From: Mycolicibacterium vinylchloridicum
GTDB lineage: Bacteria > Actinomycetota > Actinomycetes > Mycobacteriales > Mycobacteriaceae
Direction of reading: 5' to 3'
Length of the DNA: 64,000 bases
Assembly (NCBI RefSeq): GCF_013404075.1
Contig: NZ_JACBJQ010000005.1
Location: 1-64,000, forward strand
Below are positions 43,662 to 52,297 of the stretch, one piece after another (the stretch's first letter is position 1; each line of letters starts with the position of its first letter). A program made the position numbers and the translations under genes. The notes below the pieces were generated by a model. It made no database searches, had not been told where the DNA came from, and worked only from the letters and a program-made list of their open reading frames with translations.

Positions 43662-44411
43662 ATGTCCACCACCTATCCTTCAGTAGGCACTGACAAGACG
43701 ACGCCGGCCGCTGCGGCAATCCGTCGCCGATTGCACTACGCCTGTATCTGGGCCTGGCCCGTCGCTATCGTCGGTTTCGGAGTTCCCTTCGTCTTCCTCG
43801 CGGGGTTCTTCCCCCCACCGTCGCCCGGCGCGAGCGCAGCCGATATCGCCAAGTTCTACCTCGACAATCAGGCTTCGATCCGCATCGGGCTGATCGGTGC
43901 GCTGTTCGCATCCAGCTTCCTGCTGCCGTTCTACACGGTCATCTCCAAGGAGATTCGCAAGATCGAGGGTCGCGGCGCGCTGCTCGCGCCAATCCAGTTC
44001 GGCGGCGCCGTCATTCTCGTCGCCTTCTTCCAGATCATCTGCCTGTTCTGGCTATTGGCGAGCTTTCGGCCCGACATCAGCCCGGAGATCATCCGCGGCT
44101 TCAACGACTACGGATGGTTGGTGTGGACGATGCTGATCCCCACGTACTCCATGCAATACGTCTGCATGGCGATTGCGGGTTTCATGGACACGCGGCCGAA
44201 CCCCACGTGGCCTCGCTGGGCGGCATACATGAACCTGTGGGTGGCAACGATCGGCGCCGGCGGCGTCGCAGCCGTCTTCTTCAAAGCCGGACCGTTCTCG
44301 TGGGACGGCATCGTCGGCATCTGGCTGCCGACGCTGTTCTTCGCGGCCGGCATGACCGTGAACACCGTGTTGCTCTACCGTCGGGCCAAGATCGAGTTCG
44401 CAACAGGCTAG
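43662..44411 (+). CDS. PRW/GPFAWNG-family membrane protein, copy 3
   Basis: 249 residues from ATG 43662, with AGGAGAAAGG upstream. Motifs are GFFPPPSPGASAADIAKFY, IRKIEG, FRPDISPEIIRGFNDYGWL, WPRWAAYMNLW and AGPFSWDGI (one of two GPFSW variants). It directly follows the COX IV-like gene. Presence in both COX-like modules argues that the family is a functional part of them. Confidence 0.72.
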   Translation: MSTTYPSVGTDKTTPAAAAIRRRLHYACIWAWPVAIVGFGVPFVFLAGFFPPPSPGASAADIAKFYLDNQASIRIGLIGALFASSFLLPFYTVISKEIRKIEGRGALLAPIQFGGAVILVAFFQIICLFWLLASFRPDISPEIIRGFNDYGWLVWTMLIPTYSMQYVCMAIAGFMDTRPNPTWPRWAAYMNLWVATIGAGGVAAVFFKAGPFSWDGIVGIWLPTLFFAAGMTVNTVLLYRRAKIEFATG

Positions 44412-45055
44412 TGTCACGTGCCATGGCCGCTGCAAAAGCCCCCGCGAGCGTGCGAGGCCGGGGACGCCAGTTGTTGCTCACCGCAGCGCGTGCCATCTTC
44501 GCCGAGCGTGGCTACAAGGGCACGTCGACCCGCGACATCGCCGAACGTGCCGGGGTGACGGAAGTGATGATCTTCCGTCACTTCGGCACGAAGGCCAACC
44601 TGTTCCAAGAAGCGGTCGTCACCCCGTTCACGTCCTTCATCGAGCAGTACCTGACTGACTACCGCGGCCGCCAACACGGCGTGCGCAGTCCTTACGACGA
44701 GGGACTCGATCTCTACACGGGACTGTTCGAGGTCCTCCACGGTGAGCGGGAGGTCCTTCTCGCATTGATGGCCGCCCGCCAATTCGACGACCTCCCTGAG
44801 GCGGCGGCCCGCCAGGTGGATCAGGCCTTCGCCGAGGTGCTCACTGTCATCGAGGAAGTTGTCGGCACCGAATCGGTCGAACGCGGTTTCTCCGGCTTCG
44901 ATCTGGGTCCGACTGTGCGCGCGATGTTCGCGATGGTCTTGTCCGTATCGCTGCACGGCGACTGGATGGGCCTCAAAGACACCAAAGCCTACCGACAAGT
45001 CATCGATGCGATGACGACGCTGACGGTCCGTGGCCTTCAGGTGCCGGAGAGCTGA
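44411..45055 (+). CDS. TetR-family repressor
   Basis: 214 residues from the GTG that shares its G with the previous TAG stop; ATG 44423 is an alternative. The helix-turn-helix is TSTRDIAERAGVTEVMIFRHFGTKANLF. Unlike the other TetR genes it sits at the end of the operon it probably regulates, possibly through the dyad at 41087-41097. It ends 13 bp before the convergent MBL gene. Confidence 0.87.
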   Translation: MSRAMAAAKAPASVRGRGRQLLLTAARAIFAERGYKGTSTRDIAERAGVTEVMIFRHFGTKANLFQEAVVTPFTSFIEQYLTDYRGRQHGVRSPYDEGLDLYTGLFEVLHGEREVLLALMAARQFDDLPEAAARQVDQAFAEVLTVIEEVVGTESVERGFSGFDLGPTVRAMFAMVLSVSLHGDWMGLKDTKAYRQVIDAMTTLTVRGLQVPES

Positions 45056-45068
45056 TTAAGTTCTGAGC

Positions 45069-46025
45069 TCAACACACGGCGAAGGTCGTCACCTCGCCGG
45101 ATTCGTCTGCCCGCAACACGCCGGTACTCACCAGCAACTCGAGGTGCGCCGACACTTCCAGGACCGCGACCATCTGGTGAATGGTCTCCAGCTCTGACAG
45201 TGAACGTTCGGATCGGGTCCAGCGCATTCGACGGGCGGCCTCGAACGCCGTCGAAGCGCCGGCCACGACCAGGTCGGCAATGGTCGTCAGGCGCACGTCG
45301 TGGTGGTCGAGCAGCTCTTGTGCCCGTTGGCGGGTGCGGTGGTCGGTATCGCCGTGTGCGGGCAGCATGCGCGCGTCCGGAAGGTGAAGGAACAGTTGCA
45401 GCGACCGCAGAAATGAGCGCAGCGGCAGCCGCTCCGGAACCCGTTCGAAGGCGATGGACGGGGTGATGCGGGGGAGCAGGTGATCCCCGGTGAAGGCCAT
45501 GCCGGACGCTTCGAAGACCGTGTGGCCACGGGTGTGGCCAGGCGTCGCCCGCGCGGTGATCGTGACGCCATCCGCGTCGACGAGGTCGCCGTCGCTCAGC
45601 CAGCGATCCGGCGCCGTGAACGGCATGTCGCGTTCGTAGGGCTCCCAGCGAAGTGCTGCGACAGCCCGGGCCAACTCCTGCGCACCTGCCCGGATCAACA
45701 CCGGCACCTGGTTGGGATGGACACCAGCGAGAGCGTCGAATCCCTCGATGCTGTGCCGCTCTTCGGCCCCGAGCAATATCTCAACACCCAGCTCGTCACG
45801 CCATTTCACCGCCTGCGTGTAGTGATCCCAGTGCGCGTGGGTGACCAGAATCTGCCGGATGTCAGTGGGGGCGTAGCCCATCGAGTCCAGCGCCATCAGG
45901 AGCATCGTCTCCGATTCGCGGCTGGCCCACCCCGGGTCGATCAGCGTCACACCACCTGCGGTGCCGACCGCATAGGAGTTGACGACCCTCAGATCTCGTA
46001 GTGGCAGGGGCAGCGGGATTCTCAC
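45069..46025 (-). CDS. MBL-fold metallo-hydrolase
   Basis: 318 residues from GTG 46025. The dinuclear metal motif is THAHWDH (His63, His65, Asp67, His68), followed by TPGHTRGH and TGDHLL. The C-terminal third (VSAHLELLVSTGVLRADESG) resembles the winged-helix tail of LACTB2-like hydrolases, which often act on thioesters. No ribosome site precedes the GTG. An in-frame ATT at 46067 has GGAGGGAG at a good distance and would add 14 residues (ITTETLLDTGSHTI) that fit a first beta strand. It may recycle CoA esters. Confidence 0.87.
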   Translation of the reverse strand: MRIPLPLPLRDLRVVNSYAVGTAGGVTLIDPGWASRESETMLLMALDSMGYAPTDIRQILVTHAHWDHYTQAVKWRDELGVEILLGAEERHSIEGFDALAGVHPNQVPVLIRAGAQELARAVAALRWEPYERDMPFTAPDRWLSDGDLVDADGVTITARATPGHTRGHTVFEASGMAFTGDHLLPRITPSIAFERVPERLPLRSFLRSLQLFLHLPDARMLPAHGDTDHRTRQRAQELLDHHDVRLTTIADLVVAGASTAFEAARRMRWTRSERSLSELETIHQMVAVLEVSAHLELLVSTGVLRADESGEVTTFAVC

Positions 46026-46262
46026 GATGGTGTGACTGCCGGTGTCCAGCAGTGTCTCGGTGGTAATCCGCGGCTCCCTCCGTCTGGCTGCGCCAAATTT
46101 AACATCAAATAGAAAACATGCTACGGTCGCCTCGTATGGCGATGTTGGCCTGCAGGTACTGATTCAAATGAAAATTAGAAATATTCGCACGCTGACCCCA
46201 GCCCTACGGCCTCGCGACGGCCTGGCCCGTGGTCTGGCCGGCTGACTTACTCGGGAGGCGAA

Positions 46263-46322
46263 ATGGAAGTCTGTGCCTACTCGGCCGAAGCCACTTCGGC
46301 GGTTGTGCGCTGTGTCGCCTGA
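46263..46322 (+). CDS. Possible 19-residue upstream reading frame before the SnoaL-hydratase gene
   Basis: The only good ribosome site in this region (GGGAGG, 46253-46258) serves an ATG at 46263 that opens a 19-codon frame (MEVCAYSAEATS start) ending at TGA 46320-46322. The GTG start of the next gene (46312) lies inside its end in another frame. This is the geometry of a translated leader with termination-reinitiation. Alternatively it marks a frameshift near the start of the main gene. Confidence 0.35.
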   Translation: MEVCAYSAEATSAVVRCVA

Positions 46323-47523
46323 GATTCTCGGCGATGCGAAGGTGGCTGCGGCCCAACGGCTGTATGAGGCGCTCGCCACCGGCGATCGCGACGGTATCGA
46401 CGCGCTGCTCCATCCTGATTTCGTCGGGCACGCCGCCGAGGGGCTGCCGCTGGGCATGGGCGGGCGACATGCCGGGGCAGACGCGATGTGCGCAAACCTC
46501 TGGTGGCGTATCGGTCGGCACTTCACCGCCCGCGCCGTGCCCGGCGACTTCCAGCAACTGAGTGACGGACGGCTGATGGTGATCGGCCGTTACCGAGGAA
46601 CGGCGCGCCGGTCCGGTCAGCCGCTCGACGCCGAGTTCGTTCACCTGCTTGAGTTCGCCGCCGACGGGCGCATCACGACACTGCACCAGCTCACCGACAC
46701 CGCGGCCTGGCATGCGGCACTCGATGCGCCGCCACGTTTGGAGACGATCGACTACCGCGTCGACGACGGGGTGGCCACGCTGTGTCTGAACCGGCCCGAT
46801 GACCGCAACGCCATTGACCTACGCGTCGCGCAAGAGACACTCGCGGTCGCACGGCGCATCGCCGCGGACGACACGGTGCGGTGTGTGCTCATTCGCGGGG
46901 AGGGCCCCTCGTTGTCGGTCGGCGGCGACATCGCGTTCTTCCTCGACGGCGGGCGTGCGCGCTTCGGCGACCTCTTCGTCGAGATGACCGTCCCGTTCCA
47001 CGAAGCGTTCACCGTCCTCAGTCGGCTCGACGTGCCGATCGTCACCGCCGCGCACGGGGCCGTGGCCGGCGGGGCACTGGGATACGTCTACGCCGCCGAC
47101 CTCGTAATCGCAGCCGAGGGAACCCGTTTCGTCACCGCATTCGCCGGGATCGGCGTTTCCGGTGACGGTGGTGGCACCTGGCATCTGCCCCGTCTGATCG
47201 GTGCCCGTCGCGCTGCGGCGGCCTACCTGCGCAACACCCCGATCAGCGTCGAGGAGGCCCGCGACTGGGGGCTGATCAACGAGATCGTTCCCGGTGGCCA
47301 ACTGCGACAACGCGCCGAAGTCGTCGCCGGCGAGCTCGCGCACGGCCCGACGAAGGCGTTCGCCACCATGCGCCGATTGCTGCGGGAGTCGTGGCACCGC
47401 GACCTGCCGACTCAGCTCATCGCGGAGACGCACGGGCTGCGGTTGACCGGCGACACCGCCGACGCAGCCGCCGCCATCGCCGCGTTCGCGACCAAGACCA
47501 CACCCGAATTCACCGGAAGGTAG
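46312..47523 (+). CDS. SnoaL-like domain fused to enoyl-CoA hydratase
   Basis: 403 residues from GTG 46312; GTG 46273 would add 13. Residues about 1-130 are an NTF2/SnoaL-like domain (LYEALATGDRDGIDALLHPDFVG, LWWRIGRHF, TALHQLTDT-like TTLHQLTDTAAW). Residues about 145-403 are a crotonase (GEGPSLSVGGDIAFF, HGAVAGGALGYVYAADLV, GVSGDGGGTWHLPRLIG). SnoaL domains bind or cyclise polyketide-like and hydrophobic substrates, so the fusion suggests an unusual substrate for the hydratase. It is followed 3 bp later by an acyl-CoA dehydrogenase, which supplies the enoyl-CoA. Confidence 0.87.
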   Translation: MSPEILGDAKVAAAQRLYEALATGDRDGIDALLHPDFVGHAAEGLPLGMGGRHAGADAMCANLWWRIGRHFTARAVPGDFQQLSDGRLMVIGRYRGTARRSGQPLDAEFVHLLEFAADGRITTLHQLTDTAAWHAALDAPPRLETIDYRVDDGVATLCLNRPDDRNAIDLRVAQETLAVARRIAADDTVRCVLIRGEGPSLSVGGDIAFFLDGGRARFGDLFVEMTVPFHEAFTVLSRLDVPIVTAAHGAVAGGALGYVYAADLVIAAEGTRFVTAFAGIGVSGDGGGTWHLPRLIGARRAAAAYLRNTPISVEEARDWGLINEIVPGGQLRQRAEVVAGELAHGPTKAFATMRRLLRESWHRDLPTQLIAETHGLRLTGDTADAAAAIAAFATKTTPEFTGR

Positions 47524-47526
47524 CCA

Positions 47527-48690
47527 ATGCCTGGACTCGTCCACGATTCTGACGAACACAGCGCGATCCGCGCGACCGTCGCGGCCATCGCCGATCGCTA
47601 TGGCCCGCAATACTTTCTGGAGCGGGCCCGGGCCGGTGGCGATATCGACGAGCTCTGGAAGGACCTCGGCGTGGCCGGGCTGCTCGGCGTACACCTTCCT
47701 GAGGAATACGGCGGCGGCGGAGGAGGCATGGCCGAGGCGGTCGTGGTGGTCGAGGAACTCGCCGCGCACGGCATGCCGTTGCTGATCTGGGTGATCTCGC
47801 CGGCCATCTGCGGAAGCATCCTCGCCCACCATGGATCTGAGGAGATGAAGCGCCGCTGGCTGCCGGCGATCGCCGACGGTTCGCAGAAGATGGCCTTCGG
47901 GCTCACTGAGCCCGACGCCGGGTCCAACAGCCACAACGTCAAAACCACAGCGCGGCGCACCAAGGAGGGCGGATGGCGGATCTCTGGTGCGAAGTACTAC
48001 ATCTCGGCAGTCGACCAGGCTGACGCGATCCTGCTCGTCACCCGCGACGCCGACGAATCGACACCCGACAAGTCCCGGCTCTCGCTGTTCGTGGTGCCCA
48101 CCGACTCGCCAGGGTTGAGCTACCAGCAGATCGACACCTCGATCGTGTCGCCCGACCAGCAGTTCACGGTCTTTCTCGACGAGGTCGAAGTGGGCGAGGA
48201 CGCCCTGATCGGCAGCGTCGGCAACGGGCTGCGACAGGTGTTCGACGGCCTCAACCCGGAACGTATCCTGGTGGGCGCCTTGTGTGGCGGCCTCGGTCGC
48301 TATGCGGTCGACAAGGCCGCACTCTATGCCAACGAGCGCACGGTGTGGTCGACGCCGATCGGCGCACACCAGGGCGTGGCCCACCCGCTGGCCGAATGTC
48401 ACATCAATGTCGAAGTGGGCCGGCTGGCCACCATGCGCAGCGCCGAGTTGTTCGACGCCGGCGAGCAGGCAGGCGAAGCGGCCAACATGGCCAAGTTCGC
48501 CGCGTCGGAGGCTGCGCTTGCCGCACTGGATCAAGCCATCCAGACACACGGCGGCAACGGCCTGTCCCATGAATACGGCTTGTCGGAGCTGTGGTTCGTC
48601 ACGCGGCTGATGCGTACTGCTCCGGTCAGCCGAGAGATGGTTCTCAACTTCATCGCCCAGACCTCACTGGGACTGCCCCGTTCGTACTGA
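47527..48690 (+). CDS. Acyl-CoA dehydrogenase
   Basis: 387 residues of the FAD-dependent family. Motifs are MAFGLTEPDAGSNSHNV (substrate/FAD contact), WRISGAKYYISAVDQADAILLV, IGSVGNGLRQVFDGLNPERI and QTHGGNGLSHEYG near the C-terminus. It introduces the 2,3-double bond hydrated by the fused hydratase upstream. Electrons go to ETF. Length and order are those of a normal ACAD. Confidence 0.93.
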   Translation: MPGLVHDSDEHSAIRATVAAIADRYGPQYFLERARAGGDIDELWKDLGVAGLLGVHLPEEYGGGGGGMAEAVVVVEELAAHGMPLLIWVISPAICGSILAHHGSEEMKRRWLPAIADGSQKMAFGLTEPDAGSNSHNVKTTARRTKEGGWRISGAKYYISAVDQADAILLVTRDADESTPDKSRLSLFVVPTDSPGLSYQQIDTSIVSPDQQFTVFLDEVEVGEDALIGSVGNGLRQVFDGLNPERILVGALCGGLGRYAVDKAALYANERTVWSTPIGAHQGVAHPLAECHINVEVGRLATMRSAELFDAGEQAGEAANMAKFAASEAALAALDQAIQTHGGNGLSHEYGLSELWFVTRLMRTAPVSREMVLNFIAQTSLGLPRSY

Positions 48691-48712
48691 CCACGGAAGA
48701 GGAGAAAAATCC

Positions 48713-50026
48713 ATGGCAACAACAGATTTCGACGTCGTTGTGATCGGCGCCGGTGCCGGAGGGTTGTTCACCGCAGCCCGATTGGCGCACAGCGGCTTTC
48801 GAACCTTGGTCGTGGAGCGCCTCGACAAGGTCGGCGGACGGGCATCCACCGACGACATCGACGGCTTCAAGGTGAACAACGGTGCCATCGTGATCGAGGT
48901 CGGCGGTATCACTGAGGAGACATGCGCGGAGGTCGGTGCACCGTTCGACATCAGGGAGCCCAAACCGCCGCTGCTGTACCGCATCGGCGGTAAGGACGTC
49001 GACGTCACCGGTGGCGGCTGGGGCCTGTTGCTGGGCAAGCTGACCCGGCAGGGCGCCAAGCTGGTGAAGGGAATCGGCGCCGCCCGCAGCGACTCGGGCC
49101 TGCCCGAGGACGAGATCTCCACCGCGCAATGGGTGGCGAAGTACACCAAGAACGAAGGCGTGCACGGCATCTTTCGCAACATGTGCGCCTCGATCTTCGC
49201 TGTGGGCTCCGAAGATCTGCCCGCGCGGGTGTTCCTGACCTACTTCACCCGCAAGAGCGCGTTCAAGCGGTTCGGCTTCCACCCCGAAGGAACCATCGGC
49301 ATCTGGAAAGGCTTGGCTGCGGCCGTCGAACGCGACGGCGGCCAGATCTGGCTGTCGACGGCGGTGACCGGCATTGTGTCGGCTGACGGCAAGGTGGCCG
49401 GGGTCGAGGTCCTACGCGACGGCGAGCCGATCACGGTGAACGCGCCAATCGTGATCAGCGACGTCGGGCCCGCAGCGACGCTGACGCTGCTCGGTATCGA
49501 TGACGTTCCGGCCGACTACCGTGAGCTGGTCGCCCGCGGTGACCGGCCCACGGCGATGATCTCGGTCAACTTCGCCAGCACCGAACCGCTGATCGCCGCT
49601 CCCGGAATGCTCAGCTTCGCGAAATCGCGGCGGCTGGCCTACATCGCCAATTTCACCGATCTCTGTCCGGAGATGGCCCCGCCTGGCTGGCACCTCTATG
49701 TCGGGACCTCGGTGCCCCAGCCCTCGATCGGAGACTTCGACGAGGCCGCCGAGACCCAGCTGCTGCTCGACGACCTTCGCGACACCATCGACGACTTCGA
49801 CAGCCGGGCAAAGGTTCTCAACATCGCCGTCACCCGCGACGGCTGGCCGCCGCAGCGGGCGGTCGCCGGATTCGACCTACCCCACGAAACCCCGATCGAG
49901 GGGCTGTGGAACGTCGGCGACGCGGTCAAGGAATACGCCAACGGCGGAACGACCGCGTGCGCGGAAACCGCCAAGCTCGTGGCCGACAAGATCGTTGCCA
50001 GTTACCGTCCAACCGTTCGCAGCTGA
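48713..50026 (+). CDS. CrtI-like FAD-dependent oxidoreductase
   Basis: 437 residues. The N-terminal FAD fold is VVIGAGAGGLFTAARLAHSG with VVERLDKVGGRASTDD. The C-terminal FAD contact is GLWNVGDAVKEYANGGTTACAETA. AGGAGAAAA precedes the ATG. It is of phytoene-desaturase type, distinct from the PYROXD2-like group at 14553/20750/41115, and is the fifth CrtI-like gene in the window. It follows an acyl-CoA dehydrogenase and precedes a PRW-family membrane protein by 3 bp, continuing the association of the two families. Confidence 0.86.
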   Translation: MATTDFDVVVIGAGAGGLFTAARLAHSGFRTLVVERLDKVGGRASTDDIDGFKVNNGAIVIEVGGITEETCAEVGAPFDIREPKPPLLYRIGGKDVDVTGGGWGLLLGKLTRQGAKLVKGIGAARSDSGLPEDEISTAQWVAKYTKNEGVHGIFRNMCASIFAVGSEDLPARVFLTYFTRKSAFKRFGFHPEGTIGIWKGLAAAVERDGGQIWLSTAVTGIVSADGKVAGVEVLRDGEPITVNAPIVISDVGPAATLTLLGIDDVPADYRELVARGDRPTAMISVNFASTEPLIAAPGMLSFAKSRRLAYIANFTDLCPEMAPPGWHLYVGTSVPQPSIGDFDEAAETQLLLDDLRDTIDDFDSRAKVLNIAVTRDGWPPQRAVAGFDLPHETPIEGLWNVGDAVKEYANGGTTACAETAKLVADKIVASYRPTVRS

Positions 50027-50029
50027 TCC

Positions 50030-50728
50030 ATGTCCACGACTCTGAAAAACGTGTGCGCCTGGGCAGGACCGGCCGCCGTCGTAGTGACCCTGATCGGCTG
50101 GCTCATCGCCGGCGTACTACCCCTGCCGCTGGGATCGTCGAGCACCACGGATGAGGTCGTCGCCTTCTACAGCCACGACACCCGGGTACTGATCGGCATG
50201 GTGATCGCGCAACTCGGCATCTGTCTGGTGTTCCCGTTGATCGCGTTGATCGCGCTGGCGATGTTGCGCATCGAGGGGCGCACGCCGCTGCTGACCATCA
50301 TCCAAGTGGTCACCGGCGCCGCGACCGGTGTCCTGTTACTGATACCGATGCTGCTGATGGCGATCATCGCGTTCCGGCCGGACCGAACAGCGGAACTGAC
50401 GGTCACCCTCAACGACATCGCCTGGTTGCTGTTCTTGACGCCGATCGCGCCGTTCATGATTCAGAACATCGCAGTCGGCACCGCGATCCTGACGGACAAG
50501 CGCTCGGTGCTGCCGCGTTGGGTCGGGTACCTCAACTTCTGGGTCGCGGCCGCCTTCATCCCCGATGTGCTGGCCTTCTTCTTCCACGACGGGCCGTTCT
50601 CGTGGCGCGGCGTATTCGTCTTCTGGCTGGCGCTATTCGCCTACGCCGCGTTCCTCATCGTGATGGGCGTGGTGTTGCGGTCGGCGAACCTGGAGGAAAT
50701 CCCAGCCCGTGAACGAACGCCGCGGTGA
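50030..50728 (+). CDS. PRW/GPFAWNG-family membrane protein, copy 4
   Basis: 232 residues, about six hydrophobic segments. Motifs are LPLPLGSSSTTDEVVAFY, MLRIEG, FRPDRTAELTVTLNDIAWL, LPRWVGYLNFW and DGPFSWRGVFVFW (the other GPFSW variant). It lies 3 bp after the CrtI-like gene, again with a flavoprotein directly upstream. It is the last gene before a TetR gene on the same strand. Confidence 0.72.
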   Translation: MSTTLKNVCAWAGPAAVVVTLIGWLIAGVLPLPLGSSSTTDEVVAFYSHDTRVLIGMVIAQLGICLVFPLIALIALAMLRIEGRTPLLTIIQVVTGAATGVLLLIPMLLMAIIAFRPDRTAELTVTLNDIAWLLFLTPIAPFMIQNIAVGTAILTDKRSVLPRWVGYLNFWVAAAFIPDVLAFFFHDGPFSWRGVFVFWLALFAYAAFLIVMGVVLRSANLEEIPARERTPR

Positions 50729-50795
50729 GTTGACCTGCGCCGCCTGAATCTGCGCTGATCCGCGTCGACGGAAGGGGCGCTGCGTAGAATCCGGT

Positions 50796-50809
50796 GAGTT
50801 AGCCAACTC
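50796..50809. promoter_or_regulatory. Candidate TetR operator dyad
   Basis: GAGTT-AGCC-AACTC has perfect 5-bp arms and lies 28 bp before the TetR start at 50837, in the 108-bp gap after the preceding operon. It is a plausible autoregulatory site. Confidence 0.5.
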
Positions 50810-50836
50810 TTCGAGGACGGGCAGGCGTATCGCGCG

Positions 50837-51460
50837 ATGGCAGTGACGGTTCGAAAGGGGAGGGTCAGCCGCGCGACGCGGCGCGAAGAAATCGCTCGCA
50901 AGCTGTTCGCGACGGCCGAAGAACTGCTGGCTGAAGGCATCGGATTCGCCGAAATCAGTGTGGAACAGCTCATCACGGGTGCGGAGATCGCACGCTCCAC
51001 TTTCTACGTGTACTTCGAGGACAAGGGCGCTCTGCTGATGGAGTTGGCCGAGCGGGTGACCCAGACAGTCGGCGAGGCTGCCGACGCGTGGTTCAGCTTG
51101 CCGCCGGGGTCGACCCCCGATGACTTGAAGGCGGCGCTCAAGCAGATCGCGGACGCCTACACCGACCACCGGTACCTGCTGGCTGCCGTAGTCGAGACCG
51201 CCACCTACGATCCGCGGGTTCGTGCTCAGTTCGCCGGCGTCATGCAGCGTCGGGCCGAGGATCTGCGGGTCGGGTTCCGCCGCCAGCAAGAGACCGGTTT
51301 CATCCCTGCCGACATTGACGTGGCCCTCGTAGCGCCGTGGCTTACCTGGATGATCGAACGCGGACTGTACGAGCTGACGAGCACCGGCGCCGATGTCGAT
51401 GACAAGCTCGACGGTATGACCACGGTGGTCTGGCGGACGCTGTACGCCCCAACAGGCTAG
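50837..51460 (+). CDS. TetR-family repressor
   Basis: 207 residues. The helix-turn-helix is VEQLITGAEIARSTFYVYFEDKGALL. The C-terminal half (VETATYDPRVRAQ, APWLTWMIERGLYEL) is paralogous to the TetR at 18549-19184. It is flanked by PRW-family membrane-protein genes on both sides (50030 upstream; 51465 convergent, 4 bp away), so it probably belongs to that system. Confidence 0.88.
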   Translation: MAVTVRKGRVSRATRREEIARKLFATAEELLAEGIGFAEISVEQLITGAEIARSTFYVYFEDKGALLMELAERVTQTVGEAADAWFSLPPGSTPDDLKAALKQIADAYTDHRYLLAAVVETATYDPRVRAQFAGVMQRRAEDLRVGFRRQQETGFIPADIDVALVAPWLTWMIERGLYELTSTGADVDDKLDGMTTVVWRTLYAPTG

Positions 51461-51464
51461 CTGC

Positions 51465-52166
51465 TCAACCGATTTCGGCTGGTTGGCCCGCCGGCCGCAC
51501 TGCTCGCCAGCTAAGAGTGATCATCAGCGCGAAGTACCCGGTGAACATGGCGAACGGAATCCACCACACCAGCAGCCCGTTCCAGGCGAACGGCCCAGTC
51601 TTCAGAAACATCGCGCCGAGGGCCGGCAGGAATGAAATGCTCACCCACAGTTGAAGATAGGCCGTCCAGCGCGGGAAGGCAGGGCGGGGTCGTTTGTCGC
51701 GGAAGATGGCGATCGCCAAGATCACATACTGCAGGATGAAGGGTGCGATCGGGGTGATGAAGAACAACCAACCGAGATCGACGAGCGCCTGGGTGATTTC
51801 CGGGCTTCGTTGCGGGCGGAACGCGGCCGCGGTCCAGAGGAATGCCGGCACGAAGAATGTCATTGCCGAAACCACGCCGGCCGCCAGTTGAGTACCGGCG
51901 AGAAAGATTGACCCGCCGTCGATTTCCTTGATCAGGTCGGAGAGCATCGTGGTCCACGGCAGATAAAACACGGTACCGATCGTCATCAGCACCATCCCGA
52001 TCCGGATGGGCACCGATCGGGCCTGGAAGAGATCGGCGACCTGGTCGGCCGAATCCGACGGGGGTATCGGCGGAATCCACTGCGCAAAGAACACGAACCC
52101 GATCAGCCAGAGCAGAAAGAACGCAGCGCCGCTCCATACGCCGAGGATGCGCAGGTTCGAGTTCAT
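51465..52166 (-). CDS. PRW/GPFAWNG-family membrane protein, copy 5
   Basis: 233 residues from ATG 52166 (GGAG upstream), not the earlier in-frame start. Motifs are QWIPPIPPSDSADQVADLF, IRIGMVLMTIG, FRPQRSPEITQALVDLGWL, FPRWTAYLQLW and TGPFAWNGLLVWW. There are about six hydrophobic segments. It is divergent from the kinase/CrtC-like/P450 operon, sharing a 131-bp promoter region with a TTGTTCGA tandem repeat. Confidence 0.72.
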   Translation of the reverse strand: MNSNLRILGVWSGAAFFLLWLIGFVFFAQWIPPIPPSDSADQVADLFQARSVPIRIGMVLMTIGTVFYLPWTTMLSDLIKEIDGGSIFLAGTQLAAGVVSAMTFFVPAFLWTAAAFRPQRSPEITQALVDLGWLFFITPIAPFILQYVILAIAIFRDKRPRPAFPRWTAYLQLWVSISFLPALGAMFLKTGPFAWNGLLVWWIPFAMFTGYFALMITLSWRAVRPAGQPAEIG

Positions 52167-52216
52167 GGGCAGGTCTCCGTTCGGGGTGATTGACAACACT
52201 CAGCAGATCGTACATA

Positions 52217-52237
52217 TTGTTCGAATAAGTTGTTCGA
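52217..52237. promoter_or_regulatory. Tandem repeat in divergent promoter region
   Basis: TTGTTCGA occurs at 52217-52224 and 52230-52237, a 13-bp period. It is in the only AT-rich part of the gap between a PRW-family gene (minus) and the kinase-led operon (plus). It may bind a regulator as two half-sites. Confidence 0.4.
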
Positions 52238-52297
52238 GATTGTCTCGACATCCGAGCCCGACGCCTCAAATCCCCTGTCCGGTAGGAGCCCAAGCCG

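Noticed and set aside
46042..46245. 67-codon frame and a 25-codon frame (46169-46246) before the SnoaL-hydratase gene
   Set aside because: No ribosome site and no recognisable content. They overlap the promoter and the likely MBL start region.
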